Shown one piece after another: positions 14,632-23,164 of a stretch of DNA of 35,564 nt (the stretch's first letter is position 1; each line of letters starts with the position of its first letter). Origin of the DNA: an uncultured Chryseobacterium sp. (GTDB taxonomy: Bacteria; Bacteroidota; Bacteroidia; Flavobacteriales; Weeksellaceae); assembly GCA_913778505.1 (NCBI GenBank), contig CAJYWD010000016.1:1-35564 (forward strand), read 5' to 3'. The translations under genes and the position numbers were made by a program. Under the pieces are notes generated by a model. The model saw only the letters and a program-made list of their open reading frames with translations. It was not told the origin of the DNA and searched no databases.

Positions 14632-15878
14632 TAATAAAAGATTTTGGTTTGTACTAACTGATTAAGCTGCTCTGCGGAAATCATGATCTGTTTTTTCATC
14701 TCATAAACCTGCAAAACGGTCTGTCTGTAGCTTTCCATAAAGTCTGTGAAGTCTATAAGGCTTACATTACCGTTTCGGAAGTTTTTCAGGATGCCATTGT
14801 ACACGGTTTCCAGGTTTTCCAGATCTACAGGTTTTAATTCAAAATATTGATCGTACTGGTTTTTCCAGGTCTGGTAAGCTGATTCTATCTGAGTTTCGAG
14901 ATTCAGTTTTTGATATTCTGAGTTCTTTTCGTTTTGCTGAATGGCATATTTGGCTTTTTCAACATTCCCTTTATTGACTTTCCAGAGCGGAATCGGGATC
15001 CCGATTTTGAGATTGACCTCATTATTGAAGGTTCCGGAAGCCTGGTCGTACTCGGCACCCAGTGTAAGATCCGGCGTGTTCAGCGACTTTTGCCACTGGG
15101 CATAGAGTTTACTATTGTCTATCAGGCGGACATTGTAAAGATAATCGGCATTGTTTTGCAATGCTTTTTCCTGAAGAACATTTAAATCTCCGAAAGGCTG
15201 CGCAATCAGGATTTCGTTTTCTTCCGGCTTTGGCATTTCAGGCAGAATTTTTTCATGCTGACCGGTCAGCACCTTCATGGTCTGCTGAAGAGCAAGAATA
15301 TTATTGTTGATGTCGATTCTGTCATTATTGAGCTGAATCACGATGCTCTGCAATCTGACATAATCTTTGAGGGAAATATTGCCTTTATCCGTCTGCACCT
15401 TGTAAGCTGCCAGCAGATCATTCATATATTTCAGCTGATTATCTATACTGGTCTGCTTTTTCTGCTCATACACCAGACTGAAATAAGTCTCACGAAGTTG
15501 CGAGCGGAGATCTACCAACAACTGGTTAAACTGAAGCTGTGAAAGTTCTTTATTGGATTTGGCAAACTGAATTTCGTTTTTTTTCTTTCCACCGAGGTAA
15601 ATCAGCTGTGTGATTTCTACACCCTTGGCACGGCTGACGTCAAAAACCCGACGATCCTGAGGATTGATAGCATTCACATAACCTTCCACCTGAGGAAGTT
15701 CCCAAATCTTCGCCTGCATGATTTCTGCATCGGCCATACTGATATTGTATTGTGCAGCAAGGAGTTGGAGATTGTTTTTTTGAAAAGCCAGTTCGCAGTC
15801 CTGAAGAGACATCTGCTGCTGCCCGGAAAGACAAACAAATGCCGAAACGGATAACACCAGCGTAGTGATTTTGTTCAT
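14631..15878 (-). CDS. TolC-family outer-membrane efflux protein
   Basis: The outer-membrane channel of the CBA efflux system, 415 residues from the chosen start. The signal peptide is MNKITTLVLSVSAFVCLSGQ. It is followed by SLQDCELAFQKNNLQLLAAQ, the usual opening of OEP-family proteins, long amphipathic helices, and a repeat of the same architecture in the second half (ALQNNADYLYNVRLIDNSK, NLKIGIPIPLWKVNKGNVEKA). I prefer the ATG at 15878 over the in-frame ATG at 15902, because MQNQNEIR in front would spoil the signal peptide and an A-rich stretch precedes MNK. First gene of the efflux operon proper; a phased TTAA array lies 41-88 bases upstream. Confidence 0.92.
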   Translation of the reverse strand: MNKITTLVLSVSAFVCLSGQQQMSLQDCELAFQKNNLQLLAAQYNISMADAEIMQAKIWELPQVEGYVNAINPQDRRVFDVSRAKGVEITQLIYLGGKKKNEIQFAKSNKELSQLQFNQLLVDLRSQLRETYFSLVYEQKKQTSIDNQLKYMNDLLAAYKVQTDKGNISLKDYVRLQSIVIQLNNDRIDINNNILALQQTMKVLTGQHEKILPEMPKPEENEILIAQPFGDLNVLQEKALQNNADYLYNVRLIDNSKLYAQWQKSLNTPDLTLGAEYDQASGTFNNEVNLKIGIPIPLWKVNKGNVEKAKYAIQQNEKNSEYQKLNLETQIESAYQTWKNQYDQYFELKPVDLENLETVYNGILKNFRNGNVSLIDFTDFMESYRQTVLQVYEMKKQIMISAEQLNQLVQTKIFY

Positions 15879-15918
15879 TCTTATCTCGTTTTGGTTTTGC
15901 AAAAGTGGTTTTTCGAGA

Positions 15919-15966
15919 TTAAAATGGACTTAAATGCAGCTTAAAAAAAACTTAATTGTGATTTAA
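15919..15966 (-). promoter_or_regulatory. Candidate response-regulator operator: five TTAA boxes at exact 11-bp spacing
   Basis: TTAA occurs at 15919, 15930, 15941, 15952 and 15963, each start exactly 11 bases after the last. On the transcribed (-) strand, the three middle boxes read TTAAG. OmpR/PhoB-type regulators typically bind direct repeats about one helical turn (10-11 bp) apart, and an OmpR-family regulator is encoded in the same module. The array ends 40 bases upstream of the tolC-like start codon. The spacing is seen directly; binding by this regulator is inferred. Confidence 0.5.
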
Positions 15967-15974
15967 GATGGGAG

Positions 15975-16019
15975 ACAGATAGATAATAGACGGATAGATA
16001 ATAGATGGATAGATGAAAG
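15975..16019. repeat. Three 15-bp tandem repeats
   Basis: ACAGATAGATAATAG (15975-15989), ACGGATAGATAATAG (15990-16004) and ATGGATAGATGAAAG (16005-16019) are adjacent, differing at one and then a few positions. They lie in the 378-base gap between the tolC-like gene and the sensor kinase. A degenerate TGTCATTCC-type palindrome follows at about 16037-16083. Confidence 0.8.
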
Positions 16020-16115
16020 ACTTTTGTGCATGTTTTGTCTTTCTGAAAGAATCCAGACTGCTGAGATTCCTCCGTGCTGACCAACTTGTTTTTATATTAC
16101 TGATTTTCTTTTTAT

Positions 16116-16246
16116 GAAGGATCTGCAGCCCGACTTGAGTGCAGCTCTTTTTCTGTTATTGCGATTTGTGCTAAAGTTCAACAGATGGTTTCACGTCGTT
16201 CGCAATGACAGAAAAAAGCGGGAACGGAAGGCGGAAATAGCTGCCC
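16116..16246 (+). repeat. Composite structured repeat, copy C, with a nested GTCATTGCGAA repeat
   Basis: The outer arms GATCTGCAGCCCGACTTGAG-TGCAGCTCTTTTT (16120-16152) and AAAAAAGCGGGAACGGAAG-GCGGAAATAGCTGCCC (16212-16246) match copy B in reverse complement. The variable middle holds GTTATTGCG near the left and CGTTCGCAATGACAG near the right, an inverted pair of the GTCATTGCGAACGA repeat class. The element ends 11 bases below the sensor kinase stop codon (16257, - strand). Confidence 0.65.
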
Positions 16247-16256
16247 AAATAATTAT

Positions 16257-17621
16257 TTACTTATTGAAAATCACTGTGAAAAGATTCTCGTTCTCACTGG
16301 CTGATGTATAAGAAATCTCTGCCTTATGGTACTCCAGAATTCGTTTTACAATCCGAAGACCTAAGCCTGAGCCGGTTTTGTTATGGGAATTGCTGCCACG
16401 CATAAATGCATCAAAAAGCTTGTCACGTTCCTCCAAAGGAATCGTTTTTCCACGGGAGAAAATATTGACAATGATCCTGAAATCGGTTTCGGTAATCGTA
16501 ATATCAACTTCCTGATTGTCTGAGTAAATGGCTGCGTTCTTGAACAGATTGATGAATGTAATTTCCAGCAGAGATTTCACACCTTTCACCGTGAGCAAGG
16601 CATCTTCCACACTCTTCTCATCGATCTGGAAGTCCATTTTGAAGTCCGGGAAATTGCGGTAAACGGTTTCGAAAGCGTCGAAAACCACTTCGTCGATACG
16701 CACTTCTTCATACATGGTGGTGATGCCTTCTTTGTCGAATTTTGACAGCAGCAACAGTGATTTAGTCAAATCCGACAATTGGTACACATCCTGCAACATC
16801 TGTTGAAGGGTAGACTGTGTTTTGGATGAATGATTTTCCAGTTGGATCAGATTTTCCAGCTGGAATGCCATCCTGGTGAGCGGTGTACGCATTTCGTGCG
16901 CTGCACTGGAATTGAAATCTTTCTGCGACTGGAAAACGTCATCCAGCCGGACGGTCATTCTGTTAAAAGATTTCGCAAGCACACCGATCTCATCTTCGCT
17001 GTCTTTCAGGATAACGTCTGTGATCAGCTGATGCGCGCTGGTATCGGATATTTTAGTTTTAAGGATTTCCAGGGGCTGCAGAAATTTGGAAACCAGATAA
17101 TAACTGAAAAACCAGATGAGTAGAACACTGATAATGTACGAAAAAATTAAGGTGTAGCGTAGGAAAGCCAGTTTCGACTCACCGGTAACGTCCTGTGCGC
17201 TGGTCAGAATATAATAGTTTTCGCCTTTGATATTCCGCAGTGCTGCATAAATTTCCGGCTGTGTTTTTTCTTCATAGACTGTTTTTTCACGATCCAGTTT
17301 ATCCAGAAGCCTGTTGTCCCACGTAACTTTTTTGTCTTTCAATGTACTGTATACCAATTCCTTGTCACCATTCAGGATAATAATATTTTCGTTGAGCAAA
17401 ACGTTATCAGAATTTTCATCAAAAAACAAAGGCGCTTCCCTTTCAAAATCTTTGGCTTTTTCTATAAAATTAACAGTGAAAACAAGACGCTTCTGAAATC
17501 TGACTTTGAACTCGTCTCTCCTGAAATCATTGAATGAAATGTAAATCACGAACATCATCACCCCAAAAATCAGGGAGAATGCAATGCTTAGACTAAGTGC
17601 GATTTTTCGTTTCAGTGACAT
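16257..17621 (-). CDS. Sensor histidine kinase (HAMP, HisKA, HATPase)
   Basis: A 454-residue inner-membrane kinase. TM1 lies at about residues 7-29 (ALSLSIAFSLIFGVMMFVIY), a ~120-residue extracytoplasmic sensor follows, TM2 lies near 150-172 (LIFSYIISVLLIWFFSYYLV), then a HAMP linker. The phospho-acceptor is His242 in SSAAHEMRTPLTRMAFQLE. The ATPase has the N-box LFKNAAIYSDNQ and the G2 box SGLGLRIVKRILEYH. It sits downstream of its response regulator, with a 107-base gap holding heptamer repeats, and upstream of the CBA efflux genes. By analogy with CzcS/CusS it probably senses periplasmic metal. No Cys/His cluster marks the metal specificity. Confidence 0.92.
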   Translation of the reverse strand: MSLKRKIALSLSIAFSLIFGVMMFVIYISFNDFRRDEFKVRFQKRLVFTVNFIEKAKDFEREAPLFFDENSDNVLLNENIIILNGDKELVYSTLKDKKVTWDNRLLDKLDREKTVYEEKTQPEIYAALRNIKGENYYILTSAQDVTGESKLAFLRYTLIFSYIISVLLIWFFSYYLVSKFLQPLEILKTKISDTSAHQLITDVILKDSEDEIGVLAKSFNRMTVRLDDVFQSQKDFNSSAAHEMRTPLTRMAFQLENLIQLENHSSKTQSTLQQMLQDVYQLSDLTKSLLLLSKFDKEGITTMYEEVRIDEVVFDAFETVYRNFPDFKMDFQIDEKSVEDALLTVKGVKSLLEITFINLFKNAAIYSDNQEVDITITETDFRIIVNIFSRGKTIPLEERDKLFDAFMRGSNSHNKTGSGLGLRIVKRILEYHKAEISYTSASENENLFTVIFNK

Positions 17622-17623
17622 AG

Positions 17624-17658
17624 GTTGATGTTGGATGTTGGATGATGGATGATGAATG
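17624..17658. repeat. Five imperfect heptamers just upstream of the sensor kinase start
   Basis: GTTGATG, TTGGATG, TTGGATG, ATGGATG and ATGAATG follow each other at 17624-17658. The array starts three bases upstream of the kinase ATG (17621) in its mRNA leader. On the coding strand it reads as CATCCAA-type units, related to the CCATCAA units in trpF. Confidence 0.8.
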
Positions 17659-17728
17659 TCGGAGAAAGAGTTTACTATTTTTCAATCCTTAAATTCTAAA
17701 ACTCTCGTACGCTACAACTCTAAAACTC

Positions 17729-18406
17729 CTACAGTGGACTGAGATAATATCCGAAGCCTGGTCTGGTATGGATGAGTTTGGTCTTGAAATTTTTATCGAT
17801 TTTTTTTCTGAGAAAATTAATATAAACCTCGATAGCATTGTTGGTAGACTGGAATTGGTTTTTCCAAACTTCATCGGAAATATATTGTTTTGAAAGCGTT
17901 CTCCCATTTGCTCTTGCCAATAGTACCAGCAACTGAAACTCCTTTACGGTAAGATTAATTTCCTCGCCGGAACGGAAAACTTTGCTGTCTTCAGGATATA
18001 TCTCCAGATCCTCAATCACGATTTTTTCCTTTTCCTCGGTTTTGGGCGTCATTCTTCTCATCTGCGAATTGATTCTGAGGAATAACTCTTCCAGTAGAAA
18101 TGGTTTTACAAGATAATCGTCCGCAGCTCTAAGAAACGCTTCTTTCTTTTCCTCGATTCCGTCGTATGCGGAGATAATGATGATTGGAGTATCCGAATTG
18201 GTCTCCCGGATGGTATTACAGATTTCCAGTCCGTTGATTTTCGGTACGTTGATGTCCAGCAGGAAGATATCGTAAGATCTTTTGGTAAACAGCTCCAGGA
18301 ATATTTCTCCGTCTTCTGCTCTGTCGGTTCTGATCGATTTTGATTCCAGGAAAAGCGCAATCTCGGAAGATAAAACTGCGTCGTCTTCTAAAAGTAATGC
18401 CTGCAT
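17729..18406 (-). CDS. OmpR/PhoB-family response regulator
   Basis: A 225-residue two-domain regulator. The receiver domain has the acidic pair in LLLEDDAVLSSEIALF, phospho-acceptor Asp51 in DIFLLDINVPKINGLE, the switch residue in IIIISAYDG and the conserved Lys in DDYLVKPFLLEELFLRI. The C-terminal winged helix shows LTVKEFQLLVLLARANGRTL, SDEVWKNQFQSTNNAIEVYI and the final GFGYYLSPL. It is first of the metal-efflux module and precedes its partner kinase. The likely target is the phased TTAA array upstream of the tolC-like gene (15919-15966). Confidence 0.94.
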   Translation of the reverse strand: MQALLLEDDAVLSSEIALFLESKSIRTDRAEDGEIFLELFTKRSYDIFLLDINVPKINGLEICNTIRETNSDTPIIIISAYDGIEEKKEAFLRAADDYLVKPFLLEELFLRINSQMRRMTPKTEEKEKIVIEDLEIYPEDSKVFRSGEEINLTVKEFQLLVLLARANGRTLSKQYISDEVWKNQFQSTNNAIEVYINFLRKKIDKNFKTKLIHTRPGFGYYLSPL

Positions 18407-18462
18407 TGTTATGACTAATTTTTACAAAGATGGTGAAAAGTATTTGATCTGGTAAAACGGAA

Positions 18463-18492
18463 AACAAAAAGACCACCGGTAATGGTGGTCTT
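18463..18492 (-). terminator. Terminator... located upstream of the ompA-like stop? Hairpin between OmpA gene end and regulator
   Basis: AAGACCACC (18469-18477) is inverted at 18484-18492 with a 6-base loop. On the - strand the hairpin is followed by TTTTTGTTTTCC, an intrinsic terminator for the OmpA-family gene that ends at 18512. It insulates that gene from the response regulator starting at 18406. Confidence 0.88.
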
Positions 18493-18511
18493 CTCAATAG
18501 AAAGTTAATAT

Positions 18512-19927
18512 TTATTTTGCCTCAAAATACACTCTTCTATTTGCTCTGTTTTTCCATTCCGGACATTTGGAAGCAGGATCACATTCAGGATATTTCAAGT
18601 CAAACTTACCTTTTCCTACAGCCTGAATTTTTGCAGCATCAGCGCCATTAGAAACCAAGTATTGTTTTACATTGTTAGCTCTTCTTTCAGAAAGTCCCTG
18701 GTTATATTCTGCAGTACCTCTTGTATCCGTAGCACCTACCACAGTATAGGTACCGTTTGTAGAATTGATGTAACTTATAGCGCTGTTCAAAATTGGTGTA
18801 TTGTTAGGAAGAATTCTATCTGAATTCAGATCAAATTCTACACCTTGCAAAGCAGTTTCATCAGCAGTCACCGCACCATTCGTAGTATTAGTTGGGCAAC
18901 CCTCGTTTTCTACAGGTCCCGGAACCGTTACACATTTGTCATAAAGGTCTATAACGCCATCCATATCCACATCAAGTGCTACACCGGCACCGTCTACTCT
19001 TGCTCCGGCAGGTGTATCAAGCTGTCTGTCCCAATCGTCGCAAACGCCGTCATTATCTTTATCTCCAGCTTTACAAACTTCGAAGTTATCGATTTTTGTA
19101 TTCAGCTCGTCAAGTTTAGTATAGATGTCTTTCAACGGATCTACCCACATGATGTGATTAGCATTTTTTCCAAGGTTGATAGACAGACCAAGAGTTGCAT
19201 TAAAGAAATTATCAGAAGTTTTGTTTGTAATTCTGTTAACTGCGCTGTACTGATCGCCGCCGCCATCAAACTGATCATCACCGGTAACTACGTACATCAA
19301 TCTACCTTCAATATCAACTCTGTTACTGATCTTATATTTAAGACCTGCACCAGCCTGACCAAACATAGAATTGAATTTGAAAGGTTTTCTTTCTGTCATC
19401 AGTCTTTGTCCGAACTCATCTTTCTGATACGCTCTGTAAGCCAATAGACCTACACCACCGTAAGCGTGAAGCGCCCATCTGAAATCATTTTTTCTGTCTA
19501 CTCTTCTCAAGAGGTTGGAAAGATTGATGTCTCCCAGCAATGAGATTCCATCATACTGAGTTCTTCCCGCCACCTGAAGATTAGCTGCTGCGTTAGCCGG
19601 AGCTGCATCTTTTGTGTTGAAATAACCTTGTCTGATCTCGCCACGGTCATACTGGACTCTCAGTCCGAAAGTGTGGGAAATTGCTTTATCAATACTGAAG
19701 TAAGCGGAATATCCAATTAATGTATTATCATTTTGGATGGATCTCAAATCTGCGTGCTGCATTAACGGGATACCACCACCGAAAGATAATGACCAGCTGT
19801 TATAGCTCGGAACAGTTTCCAGCATTGAGGTTTGTGTAGACGTAGCCGTCGTCTGAGTCATTTCCTGTGAGAACATCACGGCCGGGCATAGCAAGGCCAG
19901 TGACAAAACTGTTAATTTTGATTTCAT
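18512..19927 (-). CDS. OmpA-family outer-membrane protein with TSP3 calcium-binding repeats
   Basis: A 471-residue major-porin-like protein. A signal peptide (MKSKLTVLSLALLCPAVMFSQ) precedes an N-terminal beta-barrel of about 270 residues with alternating aromatic strands. A thrombospondin type 3-like segment follows with Asp-rich repeats (DKDNDGVCDDWD, DVDMDGVIDLYDKC). The C-terminal OmpA peptidoglycan-binding domain carries GATDTRGTAEYNQGLSERRA and NRANRRVYFEAK. ATG 19927 is chosen because it gives a clean signal peptide; the frame is open upstream to 19972. A TACTTTTG -7 box lies 30 bases upstream and a strong terminator follows, so it is probably a highly expressed single-gene unit. Confidence 0.93.
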   Translation of the reverse strand: MKSKLTVLSLALLCPAVMFSQEMTQTTATSTQTSMLETVPSYNSWSLSFGGGIPLMQHADLRSIQNDNTLIGYSAYFSIDKAISHTFGLRVQYDRGEIRQGYFNTKDAAPANAAANLQVAGRTQYDGISLLGDINLSNLLRRVDRKNDFRWALHAYGGVGLLAYRAYQKDEFGQRLMTERKPFKFNSMFGQAGAGLKYKISNRVDIEGRLMYVVTGDDQFDGGGDQYSAVNRITNKTSDNFFNATLGLSINLGKNANHIMWVDPLKDIYTKLDELNTKIDNFEVCKAGDKDNDGVCDDWDRQLDTPAGARVDGAGVALDVDMDGVIDLYDKCVTVPGPVENEGCPTNTTNGAVTADETALQGVEFDLNSDRILPNNTPILNSAISYINSTNGTYTVVGATDTRGTAEYNQGLSERRANNVKQYLVSNGADAAKIQAVGKGKFDLKYPECDPASKCPEWKNRANRRVYFEAK

Positions 19928-19957
19928 AAAAATAATAAATTTTAATTGTTTTACGTG

Positions 19958-19965
19958 CAAAAGTA
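19958..19965 (-). promoter_or_regulatory. Predicted -7 promoter box of the OmpA-family gene
   Basis: On the - strand TACTTTTG matches TAnnTTTG, 30 bases before the ATG at 19927, leaving a short AT-rich leader. No clear -33 TTG was found at the expected distance. Confidence 0.5.
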
Positions 19966-20153
19966 TAATCAAGAAAAATTATACTATCTATCCCTAATAA
20001 TTAATATTATTGGTTAAGATGCCTTCCATTATTCAATTACTGTACCAATAATTATATCCTGTTATTTTTTAGAATTATTCAAAACATAACACTTCAATAA
20101 TTTTCATCTGCAACGTCCTCGTAATCAAAAAAATATATGTTAATATTTTCATA

Positions 20154-20187
20154 AAAAAACCTCCCAAATTAATTTTGAGAGGTTTTT
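20154..20187 (-). terminator. Terminator of gcvP
   Basis: AAAACCTCCCAAA and TTTTGAGAGGTTTT form a stem with one internal mismatch, with T-runs on the - strand beyond it. It lies 24 bases downstream of the gcvP stop codon. The remaining sequence to the OmpA promoter (19966-20153) shows nothing further that I recognise. Confidence 0.85.
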
Positions 20188-20210
20188 ATCATTTAAGTTT
20201 TATCCCTGAG

Positions 20211-23069
20211 TTACATATATGCTTCGATGGGTTCGCAAGTACATACCAGGTTTCTGTCGCCATAAGCTTCGTCTACTCTTGCTACGGTTGCAAAGAACTT
20301 GTGCGTTCTGACCCAATCTAACGGATAAGCTGCCTTTTCCCTGCCGTATGGCTTGTCCCAGTTGTCAGAAATCACCAGCTGTTCCGTATGCGGCGCATTT
20401 TTCAGTACATTATTTGCAGAATCCGCTTCGCCATTGGCGATTTCTTCAATTTCTTTTTTGATATTGATTAATGCTTCAGCAAATCGTTCGATTTCTTCTT
20501 TGCTCTCAGATTCCGTGGGCTCTATCATCAGTGTTCCCGCAACCGGGAAACTAACCGTTGGAGCATGGAAACCGTAATCCATCAGACGCTTTGCAACATC
20601 GGCCACTTCAATTCCTAAAGATTTGAATTGACGGAAATCTACAATACACTCGTGTGCCACTCTTCCGTTTGCATTGGCATAAAGAATTGGGAAATGTTCC
20701 GCCAGAAGTTCTTTCAGATAATTAGCGTTGAGAATCGCATATTCAGTTGCTTTTTTCAATCCATCAGTTCCAAGCATTTTGATATAAGCATAAGAAATAT
20801 TCAGAATTAATCCGGAACCGTATGGCGCTGCGGAGATACCTTCAATAGCATCTTTTGTTCCTATAGGAATATTCGCATTGGTTGGAAGAAAAGGCACCAA
20901 GTGCTCTGCAACACAGATAGGACCTACGCCAGGACCTCCGCCGCCGTGCGGAATGGCAAACGTTTTGTGAAGATTTAGGTGACATACGTCTGCGCCGATA
21001 TTTCCCGGACTAGTGTATCCGACCTGGGCATTCATATTTGCGCCATCCATGTAGACTTGTCCGCCATGCTCGTGCGTCAGTTTCGTAATTTCCTTAATAT
21101 TGGCATCAAAGAATCCGTATGTGGAAGGATAAGTGATCATTACCGCAGAAAGATTTTCGGAATGCTGTTCGGTTTTGGCTTTAAAATCCTCAAAATCAAT
21201 TTCGCCGTTTTCAAGATTTTTCACCACCACGATCTTCATTCCTGCCATAGCTGCGGAAGCAGGATTGGTTCCGTGTGCGGATTGTGGAATCAAAACAATA
21301 TTCCTATGACCTTCTCCTCTGTTTTTGTGATATTCTCTGATGACCATAAGACCTGCGTACTCTCCTTGAGCACCGGAATTAGGCTGAAGCGAGGTTCCGG
21401 CAAAACCTGTAATCTCTGCCAAATCCTTTTCTAATTGCTTGATCATTTCCTGATAACCGCCAGCCTGCTCAGTCGGGATAAAAGGATGGATGCTTCCCCA
21501 TTCTGCCCAAGACAATGGAATCATTTGCGTGGCTGCATTCAGTTTCATGGTGCAAGATCCTAACGAAATCATAGAGTGCGTAAGGGACAGATCTTTTCTT
21601 TCTAGGCGTTTGATATAACGCATCAGCTCAGTCTCTGTATGATATTTGTTGAAGACTTCTTCTTTCAGAATTTCATCGGTTCTCAACAATTCTTCCGGAA
21701 TGGAATATTCCTCTTTCAGAACGACTTTGTAGCCTTGTTTCGCTTTGAACTGCGCAAAAGCTTCCACCAATTTGTTAAGTTTCTCTACCGTTGTCGTTTC
21801 ATTAATCGAAAGGCTTACAATACCTTGCGAGAAATAATTCAGATTGATTTTCTGATCTCTCATTTTCATTCTAAGAGAAGTTTTCTCCTCTTCATGAAGT
21901 CTGAATTTAACGGTGTCGAAAACCGGTTCATCTACAATGTCATAACCTAAGATCCGCAGAGCATCGGCCAGAGCATTGGTTTTATAATGGATTTGATCGG
22001 CAATAAAGTTAAGACCTTTAGGACCGTGGTATACCGCATACATTCCTGCCATCACCGCCAGAAGAACCTGCGCAGTACAAATGTTGGATGTTGCTCGTTC
22101 TCTTTTGATGTGTTGCTCTCTGGTTTGCAATGCCATTCTCAGTGCACGTTTCCCGTACATATCCTGAGAAACACCGATAATTCTACCGGGAATATCCCTT
22201 TTATAATCTTCTTTACAGGCAAAGAAAGCAGCATGAGGACCTCCATAACCGATAGGAATACCAAATCTTTGTGTTGTACCAACGGCACAGTCTGCGCCCA
22301 TTGTGGCTGGTGACTTTAGTTTTACCAAAGCCATTGGGTCGCAGGCTACGACTACCTGTAAGTCAAAATTCTTAACTTCAGCGATAAAATCGGTATAATC
22401 CAGAACAATTCCGTTTTTTCCCGGATATTGAAGCAGGACACCATAGTAGGAATTATTGAACTGGTGTGTGGCATGGTTTCCTACAATAATATCGATACCA
22501 AGACCTTCCGCCTTAGTTTTAAGCACAGAAATGGTCTGCGGCAACACTAAATCTGAAACGAAAAATTTGATGGCATTGTTTTTCTTCTGCTCCTTTGTTC
22601 TGTTGTTGAAGAACATGTGCATCGCTTCTGCAGCGGCTGTGGATTCGTCCAGTAATGAGGCATTAGCCATGGGAAAACCCGTCAAATCACAGACGACGGT
22701 CTGGAAATTAAGGAGCGCTTCCAGTCTTCCCTGAGCAATCTCGGCCTGATAAGGCGTGTAAGCAGTGTACCAGCTAGGATTTTCCAGAATATTTCTCTGG
22801 ATCGGCGAAGGAAGAATAGTGTTGTTGTAGCCAAATCCGATGTAGGTGTCAAAATCGACATTTTTAGCGGCCAATTCCTTGGAGTGAAGCAACATCTCAT
22901 ACTCCGACAAAGCCTCCGAAAGTTCCAAATCCTTTTCTAACCTGATACTGTCCGGAATGGTTTGTGAGATTAATTCTTCAATACTGCTGACCCCGATTTT
23001 GTTTAGCATTTCCGCTTTGTCAGCTTCATTCAGGCTGATGTGGCGGTTTACGAATTGCTGTGTGTTCAT
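20211..23069 (-). CDS. gcvP: Glycine dehydrogenase (decarboxylating), P protein
   Basis: The PLP-dependent P protein of the glycine cleavage system, which decarboxylates glycine and passes the aminomethyl group to the lipoylated H protein. At 952 residues it is the fused, single-chain form, as in E. coli and other Bacteroidota. The N-terminal half has FVNRHISLNEADKAEML and TAYTPYQAEIAQGRLEALLN; the C-terminal half has SLGSCTMKLNAATQM, the glycine-rich NSGAQGEYAG, and the PLP lysine near residue 701 in HLNLHKTFAIPHGGGGPGVGP. It is isolated from gcvT and gcvH. I looked for a glycine riboswitch upstream and saw none. Confidence 0.97.
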   Translation of the reverse strand: MNTQQFVNRHISLNEADKAEMLNKIGVSSIEELISQTIPDSIRLEKDLELSEALSEYEMLLHSKELAAKNVDFDTYIGFGYNNTILPSPIQRNILENPSWYTAYTPYQAEIAQGRLEALLNFQTVVCDLTGFPMANASLLDESTAAAEAMHMFFNNRTKEQKKNNAIKFFVSDLVLPQTISVLKTKAEGLGIDIIVGNHATHQFNNSYYGVLLQYPGKNGIVLDYTDFIAEVKNFDLQVVVACDPMALVKLKSPATMGADCAVGTTQRFGIPIGYGGPHAAFFACKEDYKRDIPGRIIGVSQDMYGKRALRMALQTREQHIKRERATSNICTAQVLLAVMAGMYAVYHGPKGLNFIADQIHYKTNALADALRILGYDIVDEPVFDTVKFRLHEEEKTSLRMKMRDQKINLNYFSQGIVSLSINETTTVEKLNKLVEAFAQFKAKQGYKVVLKEEYSIPEELLRTDEILKEEVFNKYHTETELMRYIKRLERKDLSLTHSMISLGSCTMKLNAATQMIPLSWAEWGSIHPFIPTEQAGGYQEMIKQLEKDLAEITGFAGTSLQPNSGAQGEYAGLMVIREYHKNRGEGHRNIVLIPQSAHGTNPASAAMAGMKIVVVKNLENGEIDFEDFKAKTEQHSENLSAVMITYPSTYGFFDANIKEITKLTHEHGGQVYMDGANMNAQVGYTSPGNIGADVCHLNLHKTFAIPHGGGGPGVGPICVAEHLVPFLPTNANIPIGTKDAIEGISAAPYGSGLILNISYAYIKMLGTDGLKKATEYAILNANYLKELLAEHFPILYANANGRVAHECIVDFRQFKSLGIEVADVAKRLMDYGFHAPTVSFPVAGTLMIEPTESESKEEIERFAEALINIKKEIEEIANGEADSANNVLKNAPHTEQLVISDNWDKPYGREKAAYPLDWVRTHKFFATVARVDEAYGDRNLVCTCEPIEAYM

Positions 23070-23164
23070 TTATAAACTTTGAATTAGATTTTTACTAAAA
23101 AAGGTTCGTAAAAATACTAATTTCCTCAGAACTGGGCAATCTATTATATCGAAAAGCCAAAGTT

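Noticed and set aside
15975-16019. CRISPR array from the short tandem repeats
   Set aside because: The 15-bp units abut without spacers, and no cas genes are present.
18845-19447. 200-codon + strand ORF opposite the OmpA-family gene
   Set aside because: Shadow of a strongly conserved coding frame with no family features.
23070-23164. Glycine riboswitch upstream of gcvP
   Set aside because: The upstream sequence is AT-rich with no visible tandem aptamer-like structure; 95 bases is too short for a tandem aptamer.
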